Shown piece by piece: positions 22,563-32,564 of a DNA stretch of 64,000 nt. The notes below the pieces were generated by a model. That model was not told where the DNA came from and ran no database searches. It saw only the letters and a list, made by a program, of their open reading frames with translations. This stretch comes from an uncultured Pelagibacteraceae bacterium. GTDB lineage: Bacteria > Pseudomonadota > Alphaproteobacteria > Pelagibacterales > Pelagibacteraceae. The number at the start of each line of letters is the position of its first letter. Position 1 is the first letter of the stretch. Made by a program: the position numbers and the translations under genes. The stretch lies in contig CACEQR010000005.1 in the NCBI GenBank assembly GCA_902561765.1, forward strand, positions 1 through 64,000, read 5' to 3'.

Positions 22563-23008
22563 TGAGACATAAAATTGGTTATAAAAAACTAAACAGAACT
22601 TCTGAACACAGAAAAGCATTAATTAAAAATATGCTTAATTCTTTGGTGAAATATGAACAAATTACTACTACATTGCCTAAAGCAAAAGTTTTAAAACCAG
22701 AAGCGGATAAATTAATTACTCTTGGAAAAAAAGATTCACTTCAAAATACAAGGGCATTAATTTCAAAACTTCAAGATGAGGGATCAGCAAGCAAAATTCG
22801 TAAAACGTTATCTAAAAGATATCAAAATAGAAAAGGTGGATACACAAGAATTATAAAGGCAGGCTTTAGATATGGTGATAATGCTCCAATGGCAGTAATT
22901 GAATTTGTTGATAGAGATGTTGAAGCTAAAAAAGTAGATAAAAAGAAATTAGAAAAATCCAAAACACCTGAAAAAAAAATAGAAACACCTAAAGAAGCTA
23001 CAGCTTAA
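22562..23008 (+). CDS. rplQ: 50S ribosomal protein L17
   Basis: Exit-tunnel-side protein, 148 aa. [28 protein letters not shown] and [26 protein letters not shown] are diagnostic. A Lys/Glu/Pro-rich tail of about 25 residues extends beyond the usual end. Last gene of the ribosomal cluster. Confidence 0.99.
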   Translation: MRHKIGYKKLNRTSEHRKALIKNMLNSLVKYEQITTTLPKAKVLKPEADKLITLGKKDSLQNTRALISKLQDEGSASKIRKTLSKRYQNRKGGYTRIIKAGFRYGDNAPMAVIEFVDRDVEAKKVDKKKLEKSKTPEKKIETPKEATA

Positions 23009-23019
23009 TACAATACATT

Positions 23020-23925
23020 ATGAAAAAGTTGATTAACGTAGATAATACGTTTTCAGGTATGCGTATTGATAGATTTTTAAGAAAATACTTTGTATCTATT
23101 CCTCAAAGTTTAATAGAAAAAAATTTAAGAAATGGAAAAATTAAGCTTAATAAAAAAAGAGTTAAAAGTTCTAATAAAGTTAAAAATAATGACATTATAG
23201 AACTACATAATTTTGAATATAAAAAAGATGAATTAGTTAAAAAAAAAATTTTTGTACCATCAAATACAATTATCAAAGAAAATGAAAATTTTATAATTGA
23301 AAATAATGATGATTTTGTAGTTATAAATAAACAATCTGGTATTTCAGTTCAGGGAGGAACAAAATCAAAAAAAAACCTTATTGATATATTTTCAAAAAGT
23401 GAAATATTTAAAGATGATAAGCCTTATTCAGTTCATAGATTAGATAAAGAAACATCCGGTGTATTCCTGATAGCAAAAAATAGATCTACGGCACAATTAT
23501 TAACATCTCTTTTTAGATTAAGAAAAGTTTATAAAACATATATTGCAATATGTAGAGGTGAACTAGATATTGAAGATAAAGGCATATTTAAAAATAACCT
23601 AATCAGATACGACAATGATAAAAAAATTATAGAAAAAGCCGAAACAAACTATGAAATATTAGATAAGAATAATAATTCAACATTTATACAGTTAAATCCA
23701 ATTACCGGGAGGAAACATCAACTGAGAAAACAATTATATAATTTAGGACATTCTATAATTGGTGATAAAAAATATAATTCATTTAAGAATCAAAAAAATA
23801 ATAAAAACCTTATGCTTCATTCTTATGAAATTAAATTTAAAATCAAAGATAAAAAATATACTTTTAGAGCAATACCTCCACAATATTTCAGAAATATGTT
23901 AAATATTAAAAGACTTAACTTTTAA
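23020..23925 (+). CDS. RluA-family pseudouridine synthase
   Basis: Isomerises specific uridines of rRNA (or tRNA) to pseudouridine. An S4 RNA-binding domain covers about residues 12-75 ([26 protein letters not shown]). The catalytic motif [17 protein letters not shown] follows, with the nucleophilic Asp near residue 142, then [14 protein letters not shown]. 301 aa fits the RluC/RluD size. The S4 domain and location make RluC most likely, but the target cannot be read from sequence. It ends by overlapping lipB on the other strand by 11 bases. Confidence 0.93.
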   Translation: MKKLINVDNTFSGMRIDRFLRKYFVSIPQSLIEKNLRNGKIKLNKKRVKSSNKVKNNDIIELHNFEYKKDELVKKKIFVPSNTIIKENENFIIENNDDFVVINKQSGISVQGGTKSKKNLIDIFSKSEIFKDDKPYSVHRLDKETSGVFLIAKNRSTAQLLTSLFRLRKVYKTYIAICRGELDIEDKGIFKNNLIRYDNDKKIIEKAETNYEILDKNNNSTFIQLNPITGRKHQLRKQLYNLGHSIIGDKKYNSFKNQKNNKNLMLHSYEIKFKIKDKKYTFRAIPPQYFRNMLNIKRLNF

Positions 23926-24538
23926 TATTAAGTAAAAAATTTTTTATTAAATTATTTTCAATATTTTTGTAATTCTGTTTTTTTATTTTATTTAAATTTG
24001 TTACTCCTCTATCAGTAATTCCACAGGGTATTATCTTTTTATACACATCAAGATTATTTGATATATTTAATGCAAATCCATGATAAGCGATCCATTTTTT
24101 TACCTTTATTCCAATAGCTGCGATTTTATTTATTTTTCCAGACTTTTGTTCATGCCAAATTCCAATATTCTTCCTATCTGCGAAACTGTCAATATTGTAA
24201 TCTTTAAGAGTATCTATAATAGTTTTCTCAATTGCAGTTATTAATTTTTTTATATTTTTTCCTCTTTTGTTTAAATCTATAACAAAATAAAAAATTAGTT
24301 GACCCGGCCCATGGTGGGTTATTTTACCTCCTCTATTAGTTTTGATAATGTTTATAGATTTATCTAAAATATCATTATTATTGAAACTAGTCCCAGCTGT
24401 ATACACATCTTCGTGCTCTAATATCCATATTAGTTCATTACTCTTATTTTTTTTGATTTGCTCTAATATGTCCTCCAACTTATTTATAGCAAATTCATAT
24501 TTTATTGGTTTTACTGACTTTTTGATCTTTATTGTCAT
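23915..24538 (-). CDS. lipB: Lipoyl(octanoyl) transferase
   Basis: Transfers octanoate from acyl carrier protein to lipoyl domains, the first step of lipoate attachment. The family motif [20 protein letters not shown] is followed by [22 protein letters not shown], which holds the conserved lysine; [11 protein letters not shown] carries the likely catalytic cysteine near residue 170. 207 aa is normal. The start faces mgtE across 61 bases. The 3' end overlaps the pseudouridine synthase gene. Confidence 0.96.
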   Translation of the reverse strand: MTIKIKKSVKPIKYEFAINKLEDILEQIKKNKSNELIWILEHEDVYTAGTSFNNNDILDKSINIIKTNRGGKITHHGPGQLIFYFVIDLNKRGKNIKKLITAIEKTIIDTLKDYNIDSFADRKNIGIWHEQKSGKINKIAAIGIKVKKWIAYHGFALNISNNLDVYKKIIPCGITDRGVTNLNKIKKQNYKNIENNLIKNFLLNIKS

Positions 24539-24599
24539 TATAAATTTGTATTATTTTTATTTTATATTAATAGTGCCAACTAAATTATAGGTAAATTTT

Positions 24600-25973
24600 A
24601 TGACGATAGTAAAAAAAATTAAAGATAAAAAAGTTAACTTTGAATTTAATAAGGAATTTATTAAAGTTGTCACAGATAAAATTTCCTCAAATGATGCTGA
24701 ATTTATAACAAATTCATTTAATGACATGCATCCAGCAGATGCAGCAGATATTATCGAACATTTAAGTCAAAACGATAGAGAAAATTTAATTAAATTAAAT
24801 AATTTTAAAGTTGATCCTGAAGTTTTTATCGAGCTGAACGAGTCAATTCAGTCTGAGATTATTACTTATCTATCCTCTGACTCAATCGTAAATATATTAA
24901 AAAATTTAGAGTCAGATGATGCTATTAAAATTTTGGAAAATGTTGAGGAAAAAGATAAAAATATTATTCTTAGTTCTTTACCCCCAAAAGATAGATTTGC
25001 TCTACTTGAAAGTTTAAGTTATCCAGAAGACTCAGCTGCTCGAATAATGCAACGTGAGTTTACAGCGATACCAAGTAATTGGTCTGTTGGTCAAACAATA
25101 GATTATCTAAGAGAAAATAAAGACTTACCAGAAGAATTTCTTGAAATATTTATTGTTGATCAAGAATTCAAACCAATAGGTACAGTTCCTTCATCAAGAG
25201 TATTAAGAACGCCAAGAGATAATAAAATGATGTCAATTATGGCCGAGTCTCAAACACTAATACCAGTGGATATGGATAAGGAAGAAGTAGGTAATTTGTT
25301 TGAAAATTACAATTTAAGTTCTGCTGCCGTTGTAGATAAATCAGAGAAGTTAGTTGGAATGATTACTTATGATGATGTATTAACAGTATTAAAAGAAGAA
25401 GCTGAGGAAGATGCTCTTAGATTAGCCGGTGTAGGAGATGAAGAAATTACAGATGGTGTAATTACAAAAACAAAAAGAAGATTTAATTGGTTATTATTAA
25501 ATTTGTTTACTGCTTTTCTTGCTACTTACTGTATTAGTTTGTTTGGTGCCACAATAGAGCAAATGGTTGTATTAGCTTTTTTAATGCCAATTGTTGCATC
25601 AATGGGAGGAAATGCTGGAATGCAAACTTTAGCTGTAACAGTAAGATCTTTAGCAACACAAGACTTGACCAAAAATAATTTTACAAACAATATTATTAAA
25701 GAATTTAATATTGGTGTGTTAAATGGAATTATATTTGCAATAATAAGTTCTATAATTGTTTATTTATGGTTCAATGATTCACAACTCGCTTTAATAATTT
25801 CAATTTCAATGGTTCTAACTATGATAGTTGCAGGACTGTTCGGAATATTAATCCCTGTAACATTAAAAAAAATGAATATTGATCCAGCTATATCATCCAG
25901 TGTTTTTGTAACAACTATAACAGATGTAATTGGATTTGTTTCTTTTTTAGGAGTTGGTGCTTATTTTTTATAA
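24600..25973 (+). CDS. mgtE: Magnesium transporter MgtE
   Basis: Mg2+-gated channel of the inner membrane, 457 aa. An acidic N-terminal helical domain (DMHPADAADIIEHL) is followed by a CBS pair (about residues 130-260, with SAAVVDKSEKLVGMITYDDVL) and five hydrophobic segments. The pore signature MPIVASMGGNAGMQTLAVTVR and the end TTITDVIGFVSFLGVG are present. Its stop TAA is immediately followed by the reverse-strand stop of panC (TAATTA). Confidence 0.97.
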   Translation: MTIVKKIKDKKVNFEFNKEFIKVVTDKISSNDAEFITNSFNDMHPADAADIIEHLSQNDRENLIKLNNFKVDPEVFIELNESIQSEIITYLSSDSIVNILKNLESDDAIKILENVEEKDKNIILSSLPPKDRFALLESLSYPEDSAARIMQREFTAIPSNWSVGQTIDYLRENKDLPEEFLEIFIVDQEFKPIGTVPSSRVLRTPRDNKMMSIMAESQTLIPVDMDKEEVGNLFENYNLSSAAVVDKSEKLVGMITYDDVLTVLKEEAEEDALRLAGVGDEEITDGVITKTKRRFNWLLLNLFTAFLATYCISLFGATIEQMVVLAFLMPIVASMGGNAGMQTLAVTVRSLATQDLTKNNFTNNIIKEFNIGVLNGIIFAIISSIIVYLWFNDSQLALIISISMVLTMIVAGLFGILIPVTLKKMNIDPAISSSVFVTTITDVIGFVSFLGVGAYFL

Positions 25974-26786
25974 TTAAAAGTTATCAATTAATCTTACATT
26001 ATTTATATAGTACGCAACAAAAAGTCTAAACTTATTTTTAAAATTATTAAGTTTAAGACTCTTTTCATCTCTGAATTCCAAATAATCTATTTTTATATCA
26101 AATTTATTCTCAAGCTCTTTTTTATAATCAGATAGGAGTAAATTAAATTTTGATGAGTTTAATTTTGATCTAAGTTTTATTTTATTAAGTATTTTGGCAA
26201 TATCAGAGGCTTTTTTAAGAGATTTTTTATTAAGTAATTTATTCCTTGTAGATAATGCAATTTTGTCAGATGTTCTTATTGTTGGACATGAATTTATTCG
26301 TACATCAAATTTTTTTGATAAAAATTTTCTTATTAAATATAATTGTTGGTAGTCTTTTTCACCCATAAATATATCTTTTGATCTAACAATAGACATCAAT
26401 CTATTCATCACATTAAGCACTCCTTCAAAATGACCTTTTCTAAATTTTGCACATAATATTTTATCTTTTTTACTTAAAACAAATTTTCTAGTTTTAAATT
26501 TATAAATATCTTTGGTTGAGGGTAGGAATAAATAGTTTACGTTTAATTTTTTTAAAGAGATGATATCTTTTTTAATATTCCTAGGATATTTCCTAAAGTC
26601 TATTTTCTTGTTAAATTGAGTTGGATTAACATAAATACTTACAATAGTCTTACTTTTTTTCTTTTGTGAAGCTTTTATTAAAGATATGTGACCCTTATGT
26701 ATTCCACCCATAGTTGGCACAAATCCGACATTTTTGTAGTTTTTAATTTCTTTATTTAAATCAAAAATACTTGTAATTATTTTCAT
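25974..26786 (-). CDS. panC: Pantothenate synthetase
   Basis: Condenses pantoate and beta-alanine using ATP, the last step of vitamin B5 synthesis. Nucleotidyltransferase motifs are visible: PTMGGIHKGHISLI (HxGH), NPTQFNKKIDFRKYPR, FMGEKDYQQLYLI and LSTRNKLL. 270 aa is slightly short because the C-terminal lid domain is reduced. panB is not in the neighbourhood. It shares a 34-base divergent gap with galU. Confidence 0.95.
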   Translation of the reverse strand: MKIITSIFDLNKEIKNYKNVGFVPTMGGIHKGHISLIKASQKKKSKTIVSIYVNPTQFNKKIDFRKYPRNIKKDIISLKKLNVNYLFLPSTKDIYKFKTRKFVLSKKDKILCAKFRKGHFEGVLNVMNRLMSIVRSKDIFMGEKDYQQLYLIRKFLSKKFDVRINSCPTIRTSDKIALSTRNKLLNKKSLKKASDIAKILNKIKLRSKLNSSKFNLLLSDYKKELENKFDIKIDYLEFRDEKSLKLNNFKNKFRLFVAYYINNVRLIDNF

Positions 26787-26808
26787 TTTATAAATATATG
26801 TTTATAAA
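26787..26808. promoter_or_regulatory. Divergent panC/galU control region with repeated TTTATAAA
   Basis: The gap between the two start codons is only 34 bases. It contains the self-complementary octamer TTTATAAA twice (26787-26794 and 26801-26808), each holding a TATAAA that could serve as a -10 element in either direction. Both genes would have leaders of about 6-8 bases, and their -35 regions would lie at or beyond the opposite gene's start. Weak evidence because AT-rich DNA gives such matches often. Confidence 0.3.
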
Positions 26809-26820
26809 TAAATTATCTAA

Positions 26821-27636
26821 ATGATTAAACAAGCTATTATTCCACTTGCAGGTTTGGGTACAAGACTCTTACCTTTAACAAGTGTTTTCGCTAAAGAGCT
26901 ACTACCGATAAATGGTAAACCAGGAATTGAATATATACTTGATGAATGTATAGAGGCTGGTATTACTGAAATAATTTTTATTATTTCAAAAAAAAAAGAG
27001 ATGATAAAAAAATATTTTTATAATGATAATTTTTATAAATCTCTAATAAAAAAGAAAAAAGACCCAAGAATTATTGAAGAATATAAAAAAATTTTAAAAT
27101 ATAAAAAAAAAATTAAATTTGTTTATCAAAACAAGCCTTTAGGAACAGGAGACGCTGTTCTCAAGACAAGAAAATTTATTAAAAATAGTTTTTTTTTAAT
27201 GCTTCTTCCAGATGATTTAATAATGAAAAAGAACTGTTCAATAGATATGATTAAATTACATAAAAAACATAAAGCCTCAGTTATGGCAAGTATGACAGTA
27301 AAAAAAAATAATGTAAATCGTTGGGGTATATATTCTGTTGCTTCAAAACTAGATAAGAGAAATTTTATAATTTCTGATGTAATAGAAAAACCTACAGTTA
27401 AAGGAGCACCATCCAAAAATGCTGTAATCGGTCGATATATATTAAGTAGAGATATATTCAAAATTCTTAAAAAACAAAAAAAAGGAAAAGGTGGAGAAAT
27501 TCATATTACAGATTCAATTAAAACCATGATTGACAATAATTCAAAATTTATTGGCCATAAATTTTCAGGAAAGTATTTAGATTGTGGTTCTATGGAAGGT
27601 TATATAAAATCAACTCTAGAGATCGCTAAATTATGA
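26821..27636 (+). CDS. galU: UTP-glucose-1-phosphate uridylyltransferase
   Basis: Makes UDP-glucose from glucose 1-phosphate and UTP. The nucleotide-binding motif AGLGTRLLPLTSVFAKELLP starts at residue 10, with NKPLGTGDAVL, the LLPDDLI catalytic segment and VIEKP later. 271 aa is a little short for the family (about 290). It overlaps ugd by four bases (ATGA), so UDP-glucose is passed straight to the dehydrogenase. Confidence 0.97.
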   Translation: MIKQAIIPLAGLGTRLLPLTSVFAKELLPINGKPGIEYILDECIEAGITEIIFIISKKKEMIKKYFYNDNFYKSLIKKKKDPRIIEEYKKILKYKKKIKFVYQNKPLGTGDAVLKTRKFIKNSFFLMLLPDDLIMKKNCSIDMIKLHKKHKASVMASMTVKKNNVNRWGIYSVASKLDKRNFIISDVIEKPTVKGAPSKNAVIGRYILSRDIFKILKKQKKGKGGEIHITDSIKTMIDNNSKFIGHKFSGKYLDCGSMEGYIKSTLEIAKL

Positions 27637-28928
27637 AAATTTGTATTATTGGGTCTGGCTACGTAGGTTTGGTCAGTGGAACATGCTTTTCAGAATTAGG
27701 AAACAAGGTCATTTGTGTAGACAATAATAAACAAAAAATCGAAAATCTTAAAAAGGGAATAATTCCAATATACGAACCTGGATTACAGGAACTAATATTA
27801 AGAAATATAAAACAAAAGAGACTCAATTTCTCTACAGACGTTAGTTCGTCAATAAAAAATTCAGACATTATATTTATTTGTGTAGGCACTCCAACAATCA
27901 AAAACTCTAATAAAGCTAACTTAAAATATGTTTATAAAGTTGTCACTGATATAAAAAAAAATTTAAATAAATATAAAATTATTGTTACAAAATCTACTGT
28001 TCCAGTTACAACTGGTGATCAAATAGAAAAAATATTAACTTCAAAAAAAAATAAAATTAAATTCGACGTTATTTCAAATCCTGAATTTTTAAGAGAAGGT
28101 GAAGCAATCAGAGATTTTATGTATCCTGATAGAGTGGTAATTGGCACCAACAGCAAAAAAGCGAATAATATCATGAAAAATCTTTATTTTCCTTTAATTA
28201 AAAAAACAAACAGATATTTTTATACTTCTAGAAGAGCTGCTGAATTAATTAAATATGCCTCAAATGCATTCTTAGCTACAAAAATTTCGTTTATTAATGA
28301 AATTTCTAATCTATGTGAAAATACAAATATAGATGTAAAAGAAATATCTTCTGGAATTGGATTGGACAATAGAATAGGTGATAGATTTTTAAGAGCTGGA
28401 CCTGGATATGGTGGATCTTGTTTTCCAAAAGATACAAGAGCTTTGGTTGCAACTTCTAGCCAATTTAAAACTAATCTTTCAATAGTTAAAAGTGTGATAA
28501 ATTCAAATAAATCAAGATATAAAATTTTAATAAGTAAAATAAATAAAATTATGAAAAATAAACTTAAAAGTAAAAATATTACTTTTTTAGGAGTAACTTT
28601 TAAACCAGGCACAGATGATATGAGAGAGGCTGCTTCTTTAAAACTAATACCTTACCTGATAAGCAAGGGTTGTAATGTTTCGTATTATGAACCTACAGGT
28701 ATAAAAGATAATTTTAATAATGATAAAGTAAAATATATAAATAATACAAAAGAAGCCTGCAAGAAAGCTGATCTAATTATAATTCACACAGAATGGAATG
28801 AATTTAAACAGTTAAATCTAAAAAAAATTAGTAATAAAAAAAATTATAAAATTTATGATTTAAGAAATTTATATTCTCCAGTTAAAATGAAAAAAAATAA
28901 AATTAATTATTTTAGTATAGGTAGATAG
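27633..28928 (+). CDS. ugd: UDP-glucose 6-dehydrogenase
   Basis: Oxidises UDP-glucose to UDP-glucuronate with two NAD+. The Rossmann motif CIIGSGYVGLVSGTCFSELG is at the N terminus; the catalytic cysteine is near residue 263 in GPGYGGSCFPKDTRAL; FKPGTDDMREAASL marks the C-terminal domain. 431 aa is normal. It is coupled to galU. UDP-glucuronate feeds surface polysaccharides and, in SAR11, glucuronosyl lipids made under phosphate limitation; this last link is inference. Confidence 0.97.
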   Translation: MKICIIGSGYVGLVSGTCFSELGNKVICVDNNKQKIENLKKGIIPIYEPGLQELILRNIKQKRLNFSTDVSSSIKNSDIIFICVGTPTIKNSNKANLKYVYKVVTDIKKNLNKYKIIVTKSTVPVTTGDQIEKILTSKKNKIKFDVISNPEFLREGEAIRDFMYPDRVVIGTNSKKANNIMKNLYFPLIKKTNRYFYTSRRAAELIKYASNAFLATKISFINEISNLCENTNIDVKEISSGIGLDNRIGDRFLRAGPGYGGSCFPKDTRALVATSSQFKTNLSIVKSVINSNKSRYKILISKINKIMKNKLKSKNITFLGVTFKPGTDDMREAASLKLIPYLISKGCNVSYYEPTGIKDNFNNDKVKYINNTKEACKKADLIIIHTEWNEFKQLNLKKISNKKNYKIYDLRNLYSPVKMKKNKINYFSIGR

Positions 28929-29390
28929 TTATTTAATCTCAAATATAGCATCAACTTCAACAGCAACACCTAACGGCAAACTATTTGTGCTAACAGCAGC
29001 TCGTGTATGGGTTCCATTTTCACCAAAAATATTTTTGATTAAATCTGAAGCACCATTAATTACTTTAGGTTGTTCAATAAAGTCTTCTGAAGAGTTAACA
29101 AATCCTGTTAATTTTACACATGATTTTATTTTTGATAAATCTTCACCACAAGCTTTTTTAGCCTGAGAAATAATACTTAATGCACATCTCTCAGCAGCTT
29201 TGTAAGCTTGATTTGTGTCTAAATCTATTCCAACTTTTCCTTTAATTAATTTTCCTTCAGCATCAATAGATATTTGACCTGAAATAAAAAGCAAATTACC
29301 AGAGATTTTAGTTGCAACATATGATCCAACCGGGTCAGTAGCTTTTGGCAGAGTAATACCCATTTCACTTAATTTTTTATCAATATTCAT
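28929..29390 (-). CDS. RidA/YjgF-family protein
   Basis: Small trimeric enzyme family that deaminates reactive enamines/imines from PLP enzymes. 153 aa places it in the longer YjgF/YER057c/UK114 subgroup rather than canonical RidA (about 128 aa). NLLFISGQISIDAEGKLIKGKVG and THTRAAVSTNSLPLGVAVEVDAIFEI are typical, with the conserved Arg in the second block. Its start overlaps the topA stop by one base, and its stop abuts ugd. Confidence 0.9.
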   Translation of the reverse strand: MNIDKKLSEMGITLPKATDPVGSYVATKISGNLLFISGQISIDAEGKLIKGKVGIDLDTNQAYKAAERCALSIISQAKKACGEDLSKIKSCVKLTGFVNSSEDFIEQPKVINGASDLIKNIFGENGTHTRAAVSTNSLPLGVAVEVDAIFEIK

Positions 29391-31951
29391 TATTTACCCT
29401 TTTTTTTCTTTTTATTTTTATCGTACTCTTTTCTTTTCTCAATTAAAATAAGTGCCTCTTCCATTGTTAATTCAATTGGGTCTTTCTCCTCAGGAATTGT
29501 AGCATTTAATGATTTATATTTAATATACGGCCCATATTGACCTTTCATTATTCTTACTGGTTTTTTATCTTCTGGGTGTTCTCCAAGATCTTTAATTAGT
29601 GAAGATGAAATTCTACCAGGTTTTGCCTCAGCAATTAATGTAACAGCTCTATTTAATCCAATGCTAAATATTTCTTCTACGTTCTCTAAACGAGCAGATT
29701 TATTCTCACATTTTAAATAAGGACCAAATCTACCAACATTGACTGTTATATCTTTATCATTTTCAGGATTTTTACCTAAGCTTAGTGGCAATGAGCACAA
29801 ATATTTTGCTCTCTCTAAATCTATACTTTTTATATCAATCCCTTTTGGTATTGAGACATTTTTCATGTTATTTTCTTCTTTTTTCAATTTTCTTTTTTTC
29901 TTTTTTACTTCCTCTTCATCTTTTTCTTTTTCGTATTGCAAATAAGGGCCAAATCTTCCATTTTTTAAATATATATCTTTACCTAGATCATTTTGACCAA
30001 TTAGCTTTGGCTCTGCTAATATTAATTGCTGAGCAGCCTTAGATTTAGATAGAGGTCTGGTAAATTTACAATCTGGATAATTTGAGCATCCAATAAATGC
30101 ACCACCTCTGAAACTATTTTTTAAGCTTAATTGGCCACTATCACAAAGCTTACATTTTCTATTTATATTTCCATCTTTATCTACTTCAAAAATTAATGAT
30201 CCCAGACTTTCATTAAGCAAGTCTAGAACTTCTCTTGTTCGTTTTTCCTTAACATCTGTTACATTTAAATTAAAATCTCTCCAAAATTCCTCTAAAACCT
30301 TAATCCAATTCTCTTTACCTGAGGTTATGTCATCTAATTGATCTTCTAATTTCGCAGTAAAATCATAATCCACATATTTTGAAAATAATTTTTCTAAAAA
30401 CGCGGATAGCAATTTTCCCCTATCTGTTGGAAAAAATCTTTTATTTTCTATATCAGCATATCCTCTGTTTGAAATAACAGAGATGATACTCGCATATGTA
30501 GATGGTCTACCAATTCCTAATTCTTCAAGTTTTTTAACAAGACTAGCTTCAGAATATCTTGGAGGAGGTTGTGTAAAGTGTTGTTCATCACTAAAATCTT
30601 TATAGGATACTTCTCCTTTTCTTACATCTGGTAAAATATTTTCCTCCTCATCTTTATTTCCATCTAATTTTGAAACTTTTAAAAAACCATCAAATTTTAA
30701 AGTAGAGCCACTTGTCTTAAAAATATTTTTTTCATCATCAGATGAGATAGTAATAGTTTTTCTGTCAAATTTTGCAGATTCCATTTGTGAGGAGAGGGAT
30801 CTTGACCAAATTAAATTATACAATTTATATTGATCTGTACTTAGATATTTTTTCATATCATCTGGAACTCTACTTATTTCTGTTGGCCTAATTGCTTCAT
30901 GGGCTTCTTGAGCATTTTTTGCTTTTTTTCCTGAATAATTTAATGGTGATGGTGGCAAATAATCATTTCCGAAGTTCTGAGCAATAAAATCTCTAAATGA
31001 GTTAATAGCATCCTTTGAAATATTTGTTCCGTCCGTTCTCATATATGTAATTAAACCAACAGTTTCACCATCTATATCGATACCTTGATATAATCTTTGT
31101 GCAATTTGCATTGTTCTTGATGCCCCAAACCCTAATTTACTAGATGAGGTTTGTTGTAAAGTTGAAGTAGTAAATGGACCAGATGGGTTTCGAGTGTATG
31201 TTTTAGAAGTTATATCAGAAATTTTATATTTTTTATTTTTTATTAAATCTACTCCAGCGTTAATTTCCACTTTGTTTTTAAATGAAAACTTATCAATCTT
31301 TTTTTCATCAAGCTGATTAATATTTGTATTTATTATTAAATTATCTTCTGTAAAAAAATTTACATTTAGTGTCCAAAATTCTTTAGGTTGAAATACCTCT
31401 ATTTCATGCTCTCTCTCAGTAAGCAATCTAAGTGCTACAGACTGAACTCTTCCTGCAGACTTTGATCCAGGTAGCTTTGTCCATAAAATAGGCGATATAT
31501 TAAAACCTACTAGATAATCTAAAGCACGTCTTGCCATGTAAGCATCAACCAGTTCATTCTCAATATTTCTAGGATTAACTATTCCATTTGTTACAGCCTT
31601 TTTAGTGATCTCGTTGAAGACTACTCTTTCAACTTTTTTGTCTTTCAGTATTTTTTTTTCATCTAAAAATTCTTTTACATGCCAAGCGATTGCTTCACCT
31701 TCACGATCGGGATCGGTAGCAAGAATAATTTTGTCTGAATTTTTAGCTGTATCAGTGATTTCTTTTAAATATTTTTTAGAAAAACTATCAACTTCCCAAA
31801 TCATTTTAAATGAATTCTCTGGATCAACGGAACCATTTTTTGATGGTAAATCTCTAATGTGACCATAGCTAGCTAATACTGTGTAATCTGCACCAAGATA
31901 TTTATTTATTGTTTTAGCTTTTGCAGGACTTTCAACAATTACAAGATTCAT
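29390..31951 (-). CDS. topA: DNA topoisomerase I
   Basis: Relaxes negative supercoils through a 5'-phosphotyrosine. The TOPRIM domain opens at residue 1 (MNLVIVESPAKAKTI, then ATDPDREGEAIAWH); the active tyrosine is near residue 300 in LITYMRTDGT; PPRYSEASLVKKLEELGIGRPSTYASI follows. The C-terminal part has one four-cysteine zinc ribbon (CKLC and CSNYPDCKF) and several short GRFGPYLQYE-type repeats with lysine-rich linkers. 853 aa. A 37-base gap separates it from plsY upstream. Confidence 0.98.
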   Translation of the reverse strand: MNLVIVESPAKAKTINKYLGADYTVLASYGHIRDLPSKNGSVDPENSFKMIWEVDSFSKKYLKEITDTAKNSDKIILATDPDREGEAIAWHVKEFLDEKKILKDKKVERVVFNEITKKAVTNGIVNPRNIENELVDAYMARRALDYLVGFNISPILWTKLPGSKSAGRVQSVALRLLTEREHEIEVFQPKEFWTLNVNFFTEDNLIINTNINQLDEKKIDKFSFKNKVEINAGVDLIKNKKYKISDITSKTYTRNPSGPFTTSTLQQTSSSKLGFGASRTMQIAQRLYQGIDIDGETVGLITYMRTDGTNISKDAINSFRDFIAQNFGNDYLPPSPLNYSGKKAKNAQEAHEAIRPTEISRVPDDMKKYLSTDQYKLYNLIWSRSLSSQMESAKFDRKTITISSDDEKNIFKTSGSTLKFDGFLKVSKLDGNKDEEENILPDVRKGEVSYKDFSDEQHFTQPPPRYSEASLVKKLEELGIGRPSTYASIISVISNRGYADIENKRFFPTDRGKLLSAFLEKLFSKYVDYDFTAKLEDQLDDITSGKENWIKVLEEFWRDFNLNVTDVKEKRTREVLDLLNESLGSLIFEVDKDGNINRKCKLCDSGQLSLKNSFRGGAFIGCSNYPDCKFTRPLSKSKAAQQLILAEPKLIGQNDLGKDIYLKNGRFGPYLQYEKEKDEEEVKKKKRKLKKEENNMKNVSIPKGIDIKSIDLERAKYLCSLPLSLGKNPENDKDITVNVGRFGPYLKCENKSARLENVEEIFSIGLNRAVTLIAEAKPGRISSSLIKDLGEHPEDKKPVRIMKGQYGPYIKYKSLNATIPEEKDPIELTMEEALILIEKRKEYDKNKKKKKGK

Positions 31952-31988
31952 AATTGTTGAAACTACTTATAACTACTAAACTGTCAAA

Positions 31989-32564
31989 TTAATAAATTTT
32001 GCTCTTTGTTTCTTCTTTGTTTATTAATCTTTTTATATTTTCTCTATGTGTGTAAAAAATTAAAACAAACATAATAGTAAAAAAAATAAAATTACCACTA
32101 CCTAAGATTAATATGTAAATTGGTATGGAGGCTGATGCAATTAAGGACGATAGGGAGGAATATTTTGACATAATAAAAGTTAAAACCCAAATAATCCCAA
32201 ATATTAATGCATAATAAATATTTATTGAAATTAGTATTCCTACAAATGTTGCAACACCCTTACCTCCATTAAATTTTAACCAAACAGGAAATAAATGACC
32301 TAAAAAAGCAGAAAGTGCCGAAATAAAAATTAAATCAGGATAATAAAGCTTTATATAAATAACAGGTATTACTGCTTTTATAATATCAAGTATTAGGGTT
32401 AAATATCCTAATCTTTTATTTCCTGTTCTTAAAACATTTGTTGCTCCTATATTTCCAGAACCTACATTTCTTATATCCTTTTTAAGAAATATTTTTGTAA
32501 ATATGTATCCAAAAGGAATTGAGCCAAATAAATAAGATATTAAAGCTGTAATTATGTAATCCAT
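31989..32564 (-). CDS. plsY: Acyl-phosphate glycerol-3-phosphate acyltransferase
   Basis: Inner-membrane enzyme adding the first acyl chain to glycerol 3-phosphate. The three family motifs are visible: SYLFGSIPFGYIF, GSGNIGATNVLRTGNK and FNGGKGVATFVGIL, spread over about five hydrophobic helices. 191 aa is normal. It overlaps the end of the pyrC-like gene by one base. Confidence 0.96.
   Translation of the reverse strand: MDYIITALISYLFGSIPFGYIFTKIFLKKDIRNVGSGNIGATNVLRTGNKRLGYLTLILDIIKAVIPVIYIKLYYPDLIFISALSAFLGHLFPVWLKFNGGKGVATFVGILISINIYYALIFGIIWVLTFIMSKYSSLSSLIASASIPIYILILGSGNFIFFTIMFVLIFYTHRENIKRLINKEETKSKIY

Noticed and set aside
28220-28612. 130-codon minus-strand open frame inside ugd
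   Set aside because: Covers the catalytic region of ugd on the other strand; composition is that of an antisense frame.
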